64,000 nucleotides of DNA, taken from positions 2,790,001 to 2,854,000 of the forward strand of contig NZ_CP115669.1 in NCBI RefSeq assembly GCF_029203285.1, written 5' to 3'. Below are positions 62,770-64,000 of the stretch, piece by piece. Position 1 is the first letter of the stretch. Each line of letters begins with the position of its first letter. Below the pieces are notes generated by a model that saw nothing but the letters and a program-made list of their open reading frames with translations, had not been told where the DNA came from and did no database searches. The translations under genes were made by a program, and so were the position numbers. This DNA is from Pseudomonas sp. PSE14 (GTDB lineage Bacteria; Pseudomonadota; Gammaproteobacteria; Pseudomonadales; Pseudomonadaceae).

Positions 62770-63921
62770 ATGCGGACCCTCACTTTCAACACGACCCCTT
62801 CGATCTGCATCGAGCGCGGCGCCGCCGGGCGCCTGGCCGAGCGCGTGCGCGCCATGAACTGCCGCTCGGTGCTGCTGGTCACCGACCCGGGCGTGCTCGC
62901 CGCCGGGCTGATGCAGCCGCTGATCGACGGGTTCGCCAAGGCCGATATCCCGCTGCGCGTGTTCAGTGACGTTCAGGCCGACCCGCCGGAACATGTGATC
63001 CAGGCCGCCGTGCAGGCCGCCTTGGCTTGCTCCGCGGACTGCGTGATCGGCTTCGGCGGCGGCAGTTCCCTCGATGCGGCCAAGCTGGCGGCGCTGCTGG
63101 CGCTCAGCGGCGAGTCCCTGGCCAGTGTGTACGGCATCGAACAGACCCGTGGCCCGCGCCTGCCGCTGATCCTGGTGCCGACCACCGCCGGTACCGGTTC
63201 GGAGGTCACCGCCGTTTCCGTCGTCACCACCGCGTCGGGAGAAAAGAACGTCGTCATCTCGCCGATCCTGCTGCCGGACCTGGCGGTGCTCGACGCCAGC
63301 CTGACCCTTGGGCTGCCCACTCACGTCACCGCCGCGACCGGCATCGACGCGATGGTGCACGCCATCGAAGCCTATACCAGCCGCGAGCGCAAGAACCCGA
63401 TTTCCGATTGCCTGGCACGCGAAGCCTTGCGCCTGCTGGCGGGCAACCTCGAACGCGCGTGCAGCAACGGCGCCGATGTCGAGGCGCGGGAGAACATGCT
63501 GCTGGGGGCTTGCCTGGCGGGCATGGCCTTCGCCAACTCGCCGGTCGCCGCCGTGCACGCGCTGGCTTATCCGCTGGGGGCGCGCTTCCATGTGCCCCAC
63601 GGGCTGTCCAACTCGCTGGTGCTGGCTCCGGTGCTGCGCTTCAACCTGGACGCCGTGGCGCCGCTCTATGCCGAACTTGCGGACATCGTCCTTCCCGGCG
63701 TGCAGGGCGACGCCCATGGCAAGGCCCGCGCGCTCGCCGAGCATTTCGCCGAGCTGCCGGCGCGGCTGAACCTGCCGACCCGTCTGCGTGAAGTCGGGAT
63801 TACCGAACAGGACCTCGAGGCCCTGGCGCGGGATGCCATGAATCAGACACGCCTCCTGGGCAACAATCCGCGCGTGGTCAGCCTGGACGACGTGCGGGCG
63901 ATCTACCAGGAGGTGCTATGA
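62770..63921 (+). CDS. Iron-containing (type III) alcohol dehydrogenase
   Basis: A 383-aa group III dehydrogenase, oxidising an alcohol with NAD(P)+. Motifs: GFGGGSSLDAAKL (cofactor, about 95-107), PTTAGTGSEVT, GIDAMVHAIEAY and HALAYPLGARFHVPHG with the metal His residues. The ATG at 62770 follows GGAGG. It is 102 bp after etfA; I see no MalT-box-like site with the correct spacing in that gap, so it may be co-transcribed with etfBA. Its stop overlaps the next start (ATGA). It could oxidise the alcohol set free by the sulfatases. Confidence 0.93.
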   Translation: MRTLTFNTTPSICIERGAAGRLAERVRAMNCRSVLLVTDPGVLAAGLMQPLIDGFAKADIPLRVFSDVQADPPEHVIQAAVQAALACSADCVIGFGGGSSLDAAKLAALLALSGESLASVYGIEQTRGPRLPLILVPTTAGTGSEVTAVSVVTTASGEKNVVISPILLPDLAVLDASLTLGLPTHVTAATGIDAMVHAIEAYTSRERKNPISDCLAREALRLLAGNLERACSNGADVEARENMLLGACLAGMAFANSPVAAVHALAYPLGARFHVPHGLSNSLVLAPVLRFNLDAVAPLYAELADIVLPGVQGDAHGKARALAEHFAELPARLNLPTRLREVGITEQDLEALARDAMNQTRLLGNNPRVVSLDDVRAIYQEVL

Positions 63922-64000
63922 GCGACCGCAAGCCGCGTCCGCTCCGTGGTGACTTCGTGCGTTGCTACGAGATCACCACGCGCTGGGGCGACCATGACTC
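63918..64000 (+). CDS. Hot-dog thioesterase, N-terminal fragment at window edge
   Basis: Only the first 27 codons are in the window. ITTRWGDHD matches the start of the 4HBT thioesterase signature (compare TRWMDNDVYGH in the protein encoded at 12128). The ATG overlaps the stop of the iron alcohol dehydrogenase gene by 4 bp, so the two are coupled. The gene continues beyond 64000. Confidence 0.75.
   Translation, partial: MSDRKPRPLRGDFVRCYEITTRWGDHD

Overview
The window looks like a chromosomal accessory region of a high-GC Pseudomonas (P. citronellolis / P. nitroreducens / P. knackmussii type; inference). The grounds are very GC-rich codon use, pseudomonad gene families throughout (DUF1302/DUF1329 pairs, YCF48 + MMPL exporter, MalT-like LuxR regulators, etfBA) and a REP pair (31243-31308) of the kind dispersed through Pseudomonas genomes. 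I see no phage, transposase, tRNA, rRNA or CRISPR. Almost all 64 kb forms one catabolic gene cluster of 47 intact or edge-truncated genes and one pseudogene.

Layout. (1) 1-8.3 kb: a sulfatase, an AraC-family regulator, a Tat-exported flavin amine oxidase, and a cytochrome c - DUF1302 - DUF1329 operon. The three minus-strand units share an upstream four-box element (TGGCR, TGRCA, TGGCG, YRGCG; box spacing 10/11/10 bp), probably the binding site of the AraC protein. (2) 8.4-13.7 kb: a 900-aa MalT-like LuxR regulator, an SDR, and a metallo-beta-lactamase + thioesterase pair. (3) 13.9-24.4 kb: an export/uptake and catabolic operon (DUF1302, YCF48, MMPL, two acyl-CoA dehydrogenases of which one is degenerate, SdsA-type alkylsulfatase, TetR). 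(4) 24.6-28.6 kb: a LuxE-like / LuxC-like / zinc alcohol dehydrogenase operon, i.e. fatty-acid-reductase genes without luciferase. (5) 28.7-31.1 kb: two exported DUF1254 proteins, then a repeat-rich gap. (6) 31.4-36.2 kb, minus: acyl-CoA ligase, and an operon of enoyl-CoA hydratase, SCP2-type thiolase and MFE2-type SDR. (7) 36.4-51.3 kb, plus: a second MalT-like regulator (901 aa), then acyl-CoA dehydrogenases, hydratases, thiolases, alpha-methylacyl-CoA racemase and a second acyl-CoA ligase, ending in a duplicated thiolase followed by the remnant of a deleted dehydrogenase. (8) 51.6-64 kb: DUF1329 protein, a self-contained beta-oxidation operon (minus), a second arylsulfatase-type enzyme, a dedicated ETF, an iron alcohol dehydrogenase and the start of a thioesterase.

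How it may work together (inference): exported sulfatases of two chemistries release alcohols from sulfate esters; alcohol dehydrogenases and acyl-CoA ligases activate them; racemase, heteromeric-type acyl-CoA dehydrogenases, MaoC/crotonase hydratases, SDR/FadB dehydrogenases and thiolases shorten a branched or bulky chain; electrons leave through the local ETF. Twelve transcription units carry the same promoter design: a C-run, an 8-9 bp spacer in most, a G-rich block resembling the E. coli MalT box (often GGGGAGGGG), and 27-31 bp further a TAnnnT-like -10 without a visible -35. This suggests one MalT-type regulon spread over 11-61 kb. The natural substrate cannot be read from the sequence; candidates are sulfated isoprenoid, steroid-like or branched alkyl compounds.
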